The notes: generated by a model not told the origin, from the letters alone. DNA of 64,000 bases from Pontivivens marinum (GCF_900231835.1 NZ_OCTN01000012.1:1-64000), one strand, 5' to 3'. Shown: positions 16,240 through 25,229, numbered from the stretch's first letter. A program made the numbers and translations.

Positions 16240-16584
16240 GTTTTTACGAAACCTCCACACATAGTGCGATGTCTTTAAGTGGCGACCTAATGGTCGGAGT
16301 AATTCCAAATCTCTATTCGATATAGTCATGGCAGAGCGTCGAAATCTGACCTCTGTTGGTCAGCAAGCGAATCGACGCCAAGAGCATAGATATAAGGTAA
16401 GAAGCTCCTGGCGAGATTAAGTTTTTTCGTTGAGGGCCGGTGCTTCAAAAGTGCGATCCACATGTACGTTAGGGATGTCTTCACCTGCCGTTGATCGTGC
16501 GATCGCCAAACTATCGGGTGGGCAAGCGGCCCCCAAGGACACGCTTTTTGCTTGATGAGGTTGCGTAAGTCTTGCTTCGCTAGC
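16240..16584. other. non-coding stretch
   Basis: 345 bp between the IS remnant and the LysR gene with no supported open frame. It marks the change from the accessory island to metabolic genes. I see no tRNA or attachment-site-like repeat in it. Confidence 0.5.
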
Positions 16585-17466
16585 TTAGCTAGCGACAGTT
16601 TGCGCCGACTCTATTAACCACGCCACCACCGTATCGATAGATTTGTTCTGTTTGGGTTTTCGGGCGGCGAGCAAATAGAAATCCTGTTTGCCGGACATTG
16701 TTTCCGGTGTGATCTGTATCAGCCGTTTGGCCGCGAGATCCCGCGCCACCAGAAAGCGGCTGACCAAGGCAACCCCTTGACCAAACAGGGCTGCATCAAC
16801 GGCGAGCGAGGTTTGGCTAAGGCGCAATCCGCGACCGCCCTTATCCTGCACATTCAGCAATCTTAGAAAATCCGGCCACAGGTCGTGGGTGTCGTGCAGC
16901 TTGGGCAGGGATGAAATCGCCTCTTTCCCTGCGGTGACACCTTGGCCGTCCAACAGGCTGGGTGCGGCCACTGCAATGACATCCTGCCGGAACAGCATGT
17001 GGGCATCCAGCGACGCACCAAAGGGTGGCTTTCCCTGCCGAACGGCAAGATCAATTCCATCGCTTTGAAAGCTGGAGACCCTTTCCGTTGCCAAAATGCG
17101 CAGGTCGATATCCGGGTGCTTGGCTGAAAAGTCGGGCAGATTGGGGATCAGCCACTTTGCCGCGAATGTTGGCGTCACACTGACCAGAACCTTGCCTGGT
17201 TCCGGTTTCAGCTGATCGGTGGCGCTGCGTAATGCCTCGAACGCAGCGGTGACACTGACATGATAACTGCGCCCTGAGGCGGTAAATGCCAGCCCCTTGG
17301 GCAGGCGTTCAAAGAGGGGCAGACCTAAATGCGCCTCAAGCTGACGCACCTGTTGGGCCACGGCACCCTGAGTGACGCCCAGCTCATCGGCGGCAGCCCG
17401 AAAATTCAAACACCGACCGGCGGTTTCAAATGCGCGCAATCCATTCAAGGGGGGCAGTTGGGACAT
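16585..17466 (-). CDS. LysR-family transcriptional regulator (GcvA-like)
   Basis: A 293-residue LTTR. The winged helix-turn-helix is at about 5-65 (LNGLRAFETAGRCLNFRAA, ELGVTQGAVAQQVRQLE, GLPLFERLPKG). The effector domain follows (VLVSVTPTFAAKWLIPNLPDF, then DIDLRI), which is close to the GcvA/AmpR branch. It is divergent from the SDR gene across a 99-bp gap, the common layout for an LTTR and its target, so it probably controls that operon and itself. The effector cannot be inferred. Confidence 0.9.
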   Translation of the reverse strand: MSQLPPLNGLRAFETAGRCLNFRAAADELGVTQGAVAQQVRQLEAHLGLPLFERLPKGLAFTASGRSYHVSVTAAFEALRSATDQLKPEPGKVLVSVTPTFAAKWLIPNLPDFSAKHPDIDLRILATERVSSFQSDGIDLAVRQGKPPFGASLDAHMLFRQDVIAVAAPSLLDGQGVTAGKEAISSLPKLHDTHDLWPDFLRLLNVQDKGGRGLRLSQTSLAVDAALFGQGVALVSRFLVARDLAAKRLIQITPETMSGKQDFYLLAARKPKQNKSIDTVVAWLIESAQTVAS

Positions 17467-17565
17467 TTTGACACTAAGATTTCTATTGGCATGAGGCAGG
17501 AATTCTCAAGCGAAGTCACGATGAGGATGCGTTATATGTAGATCAAGTGAGGCATGGAGTGAATA

Positions 17566-18270
17566 ATGTCAGTAGAAAAAGTCGCGCTGATTACAGCGGG
17601 TGGAAGCGGAATGGGCGCAGATGCCGCACGTCAACTGGCCGCTGATGGGTTTCGGGTCGGGGTTCTGTCGTCGTCGGGCAAGGGGGAGGCGCTGGGCGTT
17701 GAGCTGAACGGGTTCGGCATCACCGGCTCCAACACCAATCCGGACGATCTGTCGGCGCTGGTGCAGGGCGCGATGCAGCGCTGGGGCCGCGTCGATGCCT
17801 TGGTGAATTCCGCGGGGCATGGCCCCAAGGGGCCGGTGCTGGAAATATCGGACGAGGATTGGCACACAGGGATGGAGGTTTACCTGATGAACGTCATCCG
17901 CCCGACGCGCTTGGTCACTCCGATCATGCAGGCGCAGGGCGGCGGTACGATTATCAACATCTCAACCTTCGCTGCCTTTGAGCCCGACCCGCTATTCCCG
18001 ACCTCGGGCGTTTTCCGCGCCGGCTTAGCCGCTTTTACCAAGCTTTATTCCGATAAATACGCGGCGGATAACATTCGGATGAATAACATCTTGCCCGGAT
18101 TTATCGACAGCCTGCCTGAAACGCAGGACCGTAAGGACCGCATTCCCATGGCGCGCTACGGGCAAACGCATGAGGTTTCCTCGGTGATCTCACTGCTCGC
18201 ATCCGATGGAGGTGGCTATATGACAGGGCAGAACCTGCGCATTGATGGGGGACTGACCCGTGCCGTCTGA
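17566..18270 (+). CDS. SDR-family oxidoreductase with altered active site
   Basis: A 234-residue short-chain dehydrogenase/reductase. The Rossmann Gly motif is TAGGSGMGADAA (10-21), NSAGHGP corresponds to the NAG motif, and IINISTF carries the catalytic Ser region. The expected YxxxK is not present: the aligned segment reads PTSGVFRAGLAAFTK, giving Ser/Thr for Tyr and Arg for Lys. The C-terminus (YMTGQNLRIDGGLTR) is standard. It overlaps the next small membrane-protein gene by 11 bp and is divergent from the LysR gene. It may be a binding or non-classical member of the family; the substrate is unknown. Confidence 0.87.
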   Translation: MSVEKVALITAGGSGMGADAARQLAADGFRVGVLSSSGKGEALGVELNGFGITGSNTNPDDLSALVQGAMQRWGRVDALVNSAGHGPKGPVLEISDEDWHTGMEVYLMNVIRPTRLVTPIMQAQGGGTIINISTFAAFEPDPLFPTSGVFRAGLAAFTKLYSDKYAADNIRMNNILPGFIDSLPETQDRKDRIPMARYGQTHEVSSVISLLASDGGGYMTGQNLRIDGGLTRAV

Positions 18271-18520
18271 CGCTATCGTCGCACGCCCGCGATTTGAGCG
18301 CATGGTTTTCGTGGTCAAATGGGGCGCGTCAATCATCCAGATCATGGGCTACACCGCGACCGGCTTTGGCTGGACGCCATGGAACCTGTATCTGTTCCTA
18401 ATTGGTGTGCTGGGCTGGTTTGCAGTTGGCGCGATGTGGAACGACAAAGCGCTGATGCTGGTCCACCTCGTGGCTCTGGGGGCCATGAGCGCCGGAATGG
18501 TTAGTGGATCACCGACATAG
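18260..18520 (+). CDS. small membrane protein (DUF6552-like)
   Basis: An 86-residue protein with hydrophobic segments WGASIIQIMGYTATGFGW, YLFLIGVLGWFAVGAM and MLVHLVALGAMSAGMV, so two to three membrane helices. It starts at a GTG inside the SDR gene (an internal ATG 42 bases on is an alternative), which indicates coupling. It resembles small roseobacter membrane proteins annotated DUF6552, of unknown role. With the SDR it forms a two-gene operon probably under LysR control. Confidence 0.65.
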   Translation: MPSDAIVARPRFERMVFVVKWGASIIQIMGYTATGFGWTPWNLYLFLIGVLGWFAVGAMWNDKALMLVHLVALGAMSAGMVSGSPT

Positions 18521-18578
18521 GACTGATGCGTCCTGATCCGAAGCCGGTATTGGCCACCCGTCGCAATGGGTGGTCAAA

Positions 18579-19541
18579 TCATCGACAGAACTCGCCCTGC
18601 ATGATTTCGCCACCATTGGTGACGGTGCTGGTTGTGTAATCATAGCAATTTTCCGTATCGGCGGGGGCGTAGCGGATATAGTAGTCTTGCCCCTGATAGC
18701 TGTAATCCATGCTGTTGGAGCCATCGGAATTTTGGGTCATCACCAGATTTCCGACACCTCCTTGCGGTGGGCGGCCCGGCTCTGCCCCATCACCGGTGGT
18801 TGCAGTCATGGGGCGCACACGGGGTAATTGATCAAAGTCAGCCACTGCGCCCATCAGGCACTGCACGATATACGGCGCCTCTGGGGATGTGTGGTAGCGA
18901 TAGCCGAAATCCGCGTCGGCCTGCCCGTTACAGACATCAAGCACCCCTTGCGCAATCGCGCTGCCATCGGGGTTATTATCGCCGTAAATCGGGTATCCAT
19001 CAAAGGCCCAGCCAATGATCGCGTCGTCCTCGCCGGTATTATCCATGGCGTCGATCATGCAAGTTGGGGCGGTGTGATAGTGGTAGTCGTCGCCACGCCC
19101 GGCATGGCCACCGCAAACATCCAATTGGCCTGTTTGCACGGTGTCGTGGTGCGCTTGATGATGGGCCAGATCGGCCTCAGTCACCTCACCCCCACCTGTA
19201 TAGTCATAGATCGGCACTCCGTTGACGGCCACGCCCAGCGCAGCATCCCGCGTTAGGGGCGTGCCGGTGAACTCTGACGTCAGGATGATCGGTGCGCTGT
19301 ATTCAGCAGGCACCGGGATTTGCTCGTTCGTTCCGACAATACCGGTCATCAACTCATGATCGGGAAAGGTGTCGGATGTCAGCACGGCGTGGCTATCGGT
19401 GCAGGTCACGGTCACGCTGTCAGCAAAGCCTGCCTCTGCAACCGATGCGATCACCGCGTCGCAATGATCCTCATGTGCGGCGGCAGGACCTGCCACAGCC
19501 AGCAAAACAGGCGCTACAGCGCAATAAGTCAGGTGTTTCAT
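18579..19541 (-). CDS. secreted YHYH-domain protein
   Basis: A 320-residue exported protein. The start is placed at MKHLTYC, which gives a clear signal peptide (VAPVLLAVAGPAAA then HED). The diagnostic YHYH-type block is GRGDDYHYHTAPTC, followed by IIGWAFDGYPIYG and FGYRYHTSPEAPYIVQC, and several paired Cys residues suggest disulfides. The function of YHYH proteins is not established. It is followed upstream on the same strand by another exported protein gene and the two reading frames are close, so they are probably co-transcribed. Confidence 0.8.
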   Translation of the reverse strand: MKHLTYCAVAPVLLAVAGPAAAHEDHCDAVIASVAEAGFADSVTVTCTDSHAVLTSDTFPDHELMTGIVGTNEQIPVPAEYSAPIILTSEFTGTPLTRDAALGVAVNGVPIYDYTGGGEVTEADLAHHQAHHDTVQTGQLDVCGGHAGRGDDYHYHTAPTCMIDAMDNTGEDDAIIGWAFDGYPIYGDNNPDGSAIAQGVLDVCNGQADADFGYRYHTSPEAPYIVQCLMGAVADFDQLPRVRPMTATTGDGAEPGRPPQGGVGNLVMTQNSDGSNSMDYSYQGQDYYIRYAPADTENCYDYTTSTVTNGGEIMQGEFCR

Positions 19542-19552
19542 GCTGTGCCTGC

Positions 19553-20194
19553 TCAGTTGACGGTCAGGCGGCACAGGACCGTGTTGCTTTGTTCAAGGTC
19601 CGGCCCCCAGATCAGCTCTGCCGTGTCATCCCATGTGATTTCGTCATATCCCCCCTTGGGGCTGACCTGCTGGGCGGAATAGACAGAGGCGGCGGGCCAG
19701 TCGGTGGCATCGAAATCTGCGCTATCCCAGCCTGTTGGTTCATCCGAGATATCGAAGCTGCAAACGCCCTCACCCGCGACGGGGTTGCTCTCATCTTCGC
19801 AGGATTTATCCAGCGGTGCGGTGTGGATGACCTCGCAAACCCAATCGCCAGAGCTGACGACAACCGGTTCACCGGCTGCATCGTGGATTTGCAAGATAAT
19901 ACCGCCATCGCCCATCTGCTGGCGGTTGGTGCCGATATATTCCAGACCGGTATCGTTCTCCTTGAAATCCTTGGCGACAATGCCGACCGTAAAGGGGCGC
20001 TGGGCGTCAAAGTCGAAACTCTCGGCGTTGAACGAGCGTTCGGTAGTGATGGATACGCTGTCCTCGGCAACCTGAATGCCATCGATGCGCATCTCGAACC
20101 AATTATCGGCCCAGACATCGGCGGAAAAAGTCTCTGCCATGGCGGAGGTGGCAATCGTTGAACACACGAGGAGGGTGGCGAGGTGCAGTTTCAT
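19553..20194 (-). CDS. exported protein paired with YHYH protein
   Basis: A 213-residue protein with a signal peptide (MKLHLATLLVCSTIATSAMA). The start was chosen at this ATG because it is preceded by GAAGGGA and gives a proper signal sequence; the open frame extends further upstream without one. The mature part is acidic, with DVWADNWFEMRIDG, an IVAKDFKENDTG segment and two to four Cys. It looks like a beta-sandwich carbohydrate- or ligand-binding domain, but I do not recognise it firmly. It precedes the YHYH gene by 11 bp in the same direction, so the two are likely secreted together. Confidence 0.7.
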   Translation of the reverse strand: MKLHLATLLVCSTIATSAMAETFSADVWADNWFEMRIDGIQVAEDSVSITTERSFNAESFDFDAQRPFTVGIVAKDFKENDTGLEYIGTNRQQMGDGGIILQIHDAAGEPVVVSSGDWVCEVIHTAPLDKSCEDESNPVAGEGVCSFDISDEPTGWDSADFDATDWPAASVYSAQQVSPKGGYDEITWDDTAELIWGPDLEQSNTVLCRLTVN

Positions 20195-20719
20195 GGCTTT
20201 GGTCCCTTCAGGTTCTGATAGGGTATACGTGCCAAAATCGAATTTCCGTCGATCTAATCGAAGATTTTCGGTGTTGGTGTCGCGAGATGTGTCGCTCGCA
20301 TAGCTGCGGGGCATTCCCAACTGCTTTGGAATCGGCCCGCGCAGCACATCGCTTCTGCAATCATGTAAGGCACGGATTTTGATAGCGCCGACGCAGGGTA
20401 GGTGAGGGGTGGCACCGCTTTAGATGGTGCTTGAAAGCGGAGCGCCAAATAGGGGCTGTAGAGGTTGACCCGTCCGGCCTCTAAACCATCACCAGCTTCT
20501 TACAAGCGCTCACCTGTGTCGGCAGCAAGCCGTACCGCGCCGCCACCCCCGTACCGTCGGGTCGTCACGCAACTCCTCCAGCGCCTCTGTGCCTTGAAGT
20601 TATCCCTAAACTCTCGTTGCGTCCGAGCCATCCGACATCCCTTCATCATCGGGATATACCTAGCTCACCGCCCAGTTTTCTTGGACCAGAGGTTAGTCTG
20701 ACACGATACGAGAGTTAAT
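20195..20719. other. non-coding stretch
   Basis: 525 bp between the exported-protein gene and the Gfo/Idh/MocA gene. The first ~100 bases should hold the promoter of the YHYH operon. Small frames at 20254-20448 and 20465-20701 show no family resemblance. No RNA gene was recognised. Confidence 0.45.
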
Positions 20720-21847
20720 TCAGTGCGGTCTAATGAGCGTGTCAGCTAATTCATCGATGGCAACAGCGCGATGTTCCTTCATTGATAGCTGCGCTGCCAT
20801 ACCCATGATGACTGAAATCATCCCATCGTAGAGATTCACGTCCGCCGTTTCGCGATTTCCGCACACCAGATCAACGAAGTGTCGATGTTGGTAGAAGGTC
20901 GACCCATTGTGATCGCCCGCGTCCAGTAGCGTTGGATCGACGGGTATATTGCGCACCAATGGTCCCTTGGGTGAGCGTGGGCTTACAATAACCTGTGGCA
21001 CGGGCGGTTCGCCAAGGTGCTCTGGCCAAAAGCGCCCCGGGCCCGGAACGAGTGCTTCAATCTTGCCGTTGGGCCCCACGGCGGACACTTCTTCCTGGTA
21101 GCGGGCGCCGTCGGCGAACATGCACAGTTCAAGAACCGCCCGCGCACCTGAGGCAAAGTCGACGATAACGTAGCCGTTATCGTAAATGTCCGGGGTCTCG
21201 CCATCGTATGTTTCGTCCAGATGGTTTACATCCTGTCCCCCGGAAGCCATCACGCGGATTGGCTCTGATTGTATCACAAGCCGCATCAAATCGAAGAAAT
21301 GACAACATTTCTCGACAAAGGTTCCGCCGGTCTTTGCGTTGAACCTGTTCCAGTCCTCGACCTTGCTGAGAAACGGGAAACGATGCTCTCGGATCGTCAA
21401 CATCTTGACGCCACCTGTCGCCGCTTCGACATCTTTCAGAAATGTTGCGATAGGTGGCATGTAGCGGTATTCCATCGCGACCCAGACAGGTGCCGGATAA
21501 TTCTGGCGAAACACCTCTATTCGATTGATATCATTGGGATTGGTAAATAGCGGCTTCTCGACGAGAACCGGCAAGGGGCGTTTTGCAGCCAAGGCATCAA
21601 GCTGCTCCACATGTCGAAAGTTGGGGCTTGCGATCAGGATGCAATCCAGGCTCTCGACCTCCAACAGGGCATCGACACTGCCAACAAAGGTAGCGTCGGG
21701 TGCCAGATGTCTGGCTTGGTTTGCCATATCCGCATCCGGCTCAAAGATCGCGGAAACGCGTGTGTTCGGCAGAAGGGCGATATTGCGGAGGTGCTCCTGG
21801 CCCATCATGCCGCATCCGATAATGCCGTAGTTGACCTGTTTTGCCAT
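20720..21847 (-). CDS. Gfo/Idh/MocA-family NAD(P)-dependent protein
   Basis: A 375-residue member of the family. The nucleotide-binding motif is IIGCGMMGQEH (9-19), the conserved EKP is at 97-99 (VLVEKPLFTNP), and the substrate-side segment is KTGGTFVEKCCHFFDLMR (173-190). It lies 10 bp downstream of the GntR/UTRA gene on the same strand, and next to a divergent SmoC-SmoB-SmoA-like operon. NAD+-dependent sulfoquinovosidases (family GH188) belong to this superfamily and are found with sulfoquinovose genes, so a glycosidase role is a reasonable alternative to a simple sugar dehydrogenase. Choosing between them needs an alignment I cannot run. Confidence 0.85.
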   Translation of the reverse strand: MAKQVNYGIIGCGMMGQEHLRNIALLPNTRVSAIFEPDADMANQARHLAPDATFVGSVDALLEVESLDCILIASPNFRHVEQLDALAAKRPLPVLVEKPLFTNPNDINRIEVFRQNYPAPVWVAMEYRYMPPIATFLKDVEAATGGVKMLTIREHRFPFLSKVEDWNRFNAKTGGTFVEKCCHFFDLMRLVIQSEPIRVMASGGQDVNHLDETYDGETPDIYDNGYVIVDFASGARAVLELCMFADGARYQEEVSAVGPNGKIEALVPGPGRFWPEHLGEPPVPQVIVSPRSPKGPLVRNIPVDPTLLDAGDHNGSTFYQHRHFVDLVCGNRETADVNLYDGMISVIMGMAAQLSMKEHRAVAIDELADTLIRPH

Positions 21848-21857
21848 GTCGATGCTC

Positions 21858-22568
21858 CTATTTCAGCCGCTGCACATATCGTGCGATATCCGTGTCAAAC
21901 CATGTTCGAGAGTATTCAACGGGATGCGGTTTTTGCTCCCAACCGAGGCGTTCGATGTAGCCTGTCATCGCGCCGGGGGCTTTGCCGAATTCAACCGGGG
22001 CCCAGTCAGGCGTTCTTGAGATGCTTACGTAATCTTCGGCGCGTGTGATCCAAAAACCCAGCTTCACCTGATAATAGCGGTAGAGGGAATCCGAGGCCAG
22101 CGCGGGCAGAACCGTACCGCTATCGCCGTCCAGCCAGATTTCTTCCACGGCAACCGGTACTTTGTTGAGACACCGTAATCGTCTCATTCGTGTGCCATGG
22201 GTCGAGCTTCCGAATTCGGGCAGATCGCCGGGCTTTTCGCGCTCGGAAATGTCGAGGAAGCGCGCGGTTGGCAGGCCGCCGCCGGAAAGCAACTCAATGC
22301 GAAACATAGAGTAGGTGCTTTGCGCTTCAGGGTTGGATCTTACGTAATTTCCTGATCCCTGCACACGTTCCAGAAGTCCCTTTTGTTCAAGGATCGTCAA
22401 TGATTTCCGCAGCGTGCGAACGGTGACCTGGTGCGTTGCCGCAAGCTGGCGCTCAGGCGGCAGGCGTTGCCCGTCAGTCAGGCGACCGGATGCAATTTCA
22501 CGGATCAGGACTTCGCTCACTTGCACATAGATTGGCAGGGCAGCGGGGCCGACGCGGCGTTCATACAA
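21858..22568 (-). CDS. GntR-family regulator with UTRA domain
   Basis: A 236-residue regulator. The winged helix-turn-helix is near residues 13-75 (PIYVQVSEVLIREIASGRL, RLPPERQLAATHQVTVRTLRK), then a UTRA ligand domain with CLNKVPVAVEEIWLDGD. The open frame runs further upstream, but I place the start at a TTG preceded by AAGGAG at ideal distance; this leaves about 100 bp of divergent promoter region before the monooxygenase gene. HutC-type UTRA regulators bind small metabolites and usually repress the neighbouring catabolic operon. It likely controls the Gfo/Idh gene and the divergent monooxygenase operon. Confidence 0.83.
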   Translation of the reverse strand: MYERRVGPAALPIYVQVSEVLIREIASGRLTDGQRLPPERQLAATHQVTVRTLRKSLTILEQKGLLERVQGSGNYVRSNPEAQSTYSMFRIELLSGGGLPTARFLDISEREKPGDLPEFGSSTHGTRMRRLRCLNKVPVAVEEIWLDGDSGTVLPALASDSLYRYYQVKLGFWITRAEDYVSISRTPDWAPVEFGKAPGAMTGYIERLGWEQKPHPVEYSRTWFDTDIARYVQRLK

Positions 22569-22666
22569 GTGCGGCTCCTTCCCTGCTTGAAAATTGATGC
22601 CCCATTGATTTACATCAAAGACAAGGTTACGCAAGACAAATCCGCGCAACAGCATTGGGGAATCAA

Positions 22667-23821
22667 ATGACAATTGTTCCGGTGACATCACCAGATCTGG
22701 ACGCGGCAGAGGTCTCATGGTTCTCGGCGCTCTGCTCTGACGATTATCAGTTCCTGGGGGTGCCGGACGGCGATCTGCGTTCGTCGTGGGCACATTGTTC
22801 CGATATTGTGAAAACCGCCGAGGATCAGGGCTTTCGCAACATCCTGTGTCCTTCATCTTATCAAGTTGGTCAGGACACGCTCAGCTTCGTTGCGGGATGC
22901 GCTCCGATCACGTCAAAGATCAACCTGCTTGCCGCCGTGCGCTGCGGAGAGATGCAGCCGATCATGCTTGCACGCACCCTTGCCACGCTCGATCACATGC
23001 TGGAAGGGCGTTTGACGGTCAACATCATTTCGTCCGACTTCCCCGGACAGCAAGAGCCCAGTCCCTACCGTTATCAGCGGTCCCGCGAGGTTGTTCAAAT
23101 CCTCAAACAGGCGTGGACCCGGGACGAGATCAACCACACTGGCGATATCTATGATTTCAAGGGCCTGACGACAGACCCGGTGCGGCCTTATCAAACGGGC
23201 GGCCCGTTGCTCTATTTCGGTGGCTATTCCCCCGATGCGCTTGAACTATGCGGCGAGTATTGCGACGTCTATCTGATGTGGCCCGAAAAGATCGAAGAGC
23301 TTGAGGGGCGCATGAAGGCCGTCAATGCCGTTGCGGAACGCTATGGCCGGACGTTGGATTACGGGCTGCGCACTCATGTCATCGTTCGCGACACGGAGGC
23401 CGAGGCGAAAGAATACGCTGAATATATCGTCTCCAAGCTGGATGATGAACAAGGCAACGCGATCCGCAACCGTGCGCTGGACGCGAAATCGCTCGGCGTC
23501 AGCCATCAGGCCAAGAACCGCGACCTGGCCGATAATGACGGTTACATCGAGCCGCATATGTGGACGGGCGTGGGACGGGCGCGTTCGGGCTGCGGTGCTG
23601 CAATCGTCGGGTCGACGGATCAGGTGCTCAGCAAGCTGGAGGCCTACCAGAAAATGGGCATCCGCTCCTTTATCCTGTCCGGCTACCCACATATTGATGA
23701 GGCCGAGCATTTTGGCGCCCGTGTGCTGACGCAGATGAAAACCTGCTCCTTGCCCCAGGAATATGGCCGCGTTCCGGCGCAGCCCCCTGCAACCCCCCTT
23801 GCCTCAGGAGTTCGCCGCTAA
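22667..23821 (+). CDS. LLM-class flavin-dependent monooxygenase (SmoC/SsuD-like)
   Basis: A 384-residue bacterial-luciferase-like monooxygenase of the alkanesulfonate monooxygenase branch. The family blocks visible are SSYQVGQDTLSF, NLLAAVRCGEMQP, TLDHMLEGRLTVNI, YRYQRSREVVQILKQAW, GDIYDFKGL and LYFGGYSPDALELCGEYCDVYL. Such enzymes use FMNH2 and O2 to cleave a C-S bond and release sulfite. The next genes are a YdhF-like aldo-keto reductase and a flavin reductase, the same trio as SmoC-SmoB-SmoA, which turn sulfoquinovose into glucose via 6-oxo-glucose. The start is the ATG with GGGGA upstream; its stop overlaps the next start (TAATG). Substrate is inferred from context, not shown. Confidence 0.85.
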   Translation: MTIVPVTSPDLDAAEVSWFSALCSDDYQFLGVPDGDLRSSWAHCSDIVKTAEDQGFRNILCPSSYQVGQDTLSFVAGCAPITSKINLLAAVRCGEMQPIMLARTLATLDHMLEGRLTVNIISSDFPGQQEPSPYRYQRSREVVQILKQAWTRDEINHTGDIYDFKGLTTDPVRPYQTGGPLLYFGGYSPDALELCGEYCDVYLMWPEKIEELEGRMKAVNAVAERYGRTLDYGLRTHVIVRDTEAEAKEYAEYIVSKLDDEQGNAIRNRALDAKSLGVSHQAKNRDLADNDGYIEPHMWTGVGRARSGCGAAIVGSTDQVLSKLEAYQKMGIRSFILSGYPHIDEAEHFGARVLTQMKTCSLPQEYGRVPAQPPATPLASGVRR

Positions 23822-24711
23822 TGGACCGCATCTCAATAGATTCCGATCTGTCGTTCAGCCGCCTTGTCTATGGCATGTGGCGCGTCGCTGACGATACCGA
23901 TACCTCACCCGCCTTTGTGGAGGCCAAAATTCAGGCGTGTCTGGATCAGGGCATCACGACCTTCGATCAGGCGGATATCTATGGCGGCTATGTCGCCGAA
24001 GCCGTGCTGGGTGATGCGTTGAAGGCGAACCCGAAGCTGCGCAATCGAATGGAGATCGTGACGAAGTGCGATATCGTTGTGCCGGCTGGCCGCTACGCGG
24101 ATACGCCAGTGAAGCACTACGACACCTCGCGCAAGCATATCGAATATTCGGTCGAATGCTCCCTGCGTGATATGGGGTTGGACCATATCGACATGCTTCT
24201 GATCCATCGCCCCGACCCTTTGATGGACCACAACGAGACCGGCGCGGCACTGGATGACCTGGTGCAAAGCGGCAAGGTTCGCGCGGTGGGTGTGTCGAAC
24301 TTCCGCCCCTACGACTGGGATTTGTTGCAGTCGGGCATGAAAACCAAACTGTCGACAAACCAGATCGAGATTTCATTGGCTGAAGTCGCGCCATTCACCA
24401 ACGGGGACATGGCGTTTCACCAACGGCAGGGACATGCCATGATGGCTTGGTCGCCGCTGGGTGGTGGCGCGTTGATGACAGGCAAAGGCGAAGTCGCTGA
24501 CCGTCTGGACGTAATCGCGGCAGATCAGGGTGTGGACCGCGCGGCGGTGGCCGTGGCCTTCTTGCTGCGCCATCCGTCGAACATTCTACCCGTGCTTGGC
24601 ACCAACAATCTGGACCGCATCGCGAAAATATCCGACGCGTTGAAGGTCGAACTTGATCGTCCGACGTGGTTTTCTCTGTACGAAGCAGCCTTGGGACGGG
24701 AGGTCGCCTAG
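23821..24711 (+). CDS. aldo-keto reductase (YdhF/SmoB-like)
   Basis: A 296-residue aldo-keto reductase. The (beta/alpha)8 landmarks include TTFDQADIYGGY with catalytic Asp and Tyr, EIVTKCDI with the Lys, and LLIHRPDPLMD with the His, plus VRAVGVSNF and MAWSPLGGGALMTG. These residues form the usual Asp-Tyr-Lys-His tetrad. It is close in appearance to E. coli YdhF and to SmoB, the NADPH-dependent enzyme that reduces 6-oxo-glucose to glucose after desulfonation. It overlaps the monooxygenase stop and is itself overlapped by the flavin reductase start, so the three are translated as a unit. Confidence 0.88.
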   Translation: MDRISIDSDLSFSRLVYGMWRVADDTDTSPAFVEAKIQACLDQGITTFDQADIYGGYVAEAVLGDALKANPKLRNRMEIVTKCDIVVPAGRYADTPVKHYDTSRKHIEYSVECSLRDMGLDHIDMLLIHRPDPLMDHNETGAALDDLVQSGKVRAVGVSNFRPYDWDLLQSGMKTKLSTNQIEISLAEVAPFTNGDMAFHQRQGHAMMAWSPLGGGALMTGKGEVADRLDVIAADQGVDRAAVAVAFLLRHPSNILPVLGTNNLDRIAKISDALKVELDRPTWFSLYEAALGREVA

Positions 24712-25229
24712 TGTCGATTCACGCCAATGCCTCCTCAAGGGCCTTTGTGCCGGACGAGACAAATACACGCCTATTGCGTGATGCATTCGGGCGGTTTGCG
24801 ACTGGCGTGACGATCGTGACAACTGCAACGGAGAGCGGCGTGTCTGCAATTACGGCGAGCAGCTTCGCGTCGGTCTCCCTATCACCACCATTGGTTCTTT
24901 GGTCACCTGACAAAAAATCCCGCAGGTTTTCGCATTTCGAGTGCGCAACACATTATGCGGTCCACGTTTTATCTGCTGACCAAGATGAACTGTGTTGGGC
25001 TGTGGCAAAAGATGTGAATGCTCTGAACAACCGCAATTTGCAACTTAATGCAGAAGGCGTACCGGTTCTCGAGAATTGCCTGGCACGTTTCGAGTGCACG
25101 AAAACCGCCGCCTATGAGGGCGGCGATCACGTCATAATGCTTGGGCAGGTGAACCGGGCACAGATGCGCGAAGACGGCGACCCGCTCGCCTTCTACAAGG
25201 GCCAGATGGGAAGCTTCACGGCAGACTGA
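24711..25229 (+). CDS. flavin reductase (SmoA-like)
   Basis: A 172-residue flavin reductase-like protein of the small FMN-binding split-barrel family. Visible are LRDAFGRFATGVTIVTT, ITASSFASVSLSPPLVLWSP and a C-terminal GGDHVIMLGQVNRAQ. The start is a GTG that overlaps the preceding stop (TAGTG). It should use NAD(P)H to supply reduced FMN to the monooxygenase two genes upstream. The gene ends 68 bp before the end of the convergent GH31 gene. Confidence 0.88.
   Translation: MSIHANASSRAFVPDETNTRLLRDAFGRFATGVTIVTTATESGVSAITASSFASVSLSPPLVLWSPDKKSRRFSHFECATHYAVHVLSADQDELCWAVAKDVNALNNRNLQLNAEGVPVLENCLARFECTKTAAYEGGDHVIMLGQVNRAQMREDGDPLAFYKGQMGSFTAD

Noticed and set aside
20465-20701. 78-codon open frame in the 20.2-20.7 kb gap
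   Set aside because: Composition is low-complexity Ser/Arg/Pro, typical of a chance frame in GC-rich DNA; no start site.
22569-22856. N-terminal extension of the GntR-UTRA regulator
   Set aside because: It would overlap the divergent monooxygenase gene; TTG at 22568 has a perfect AAGGAG at the right distance.
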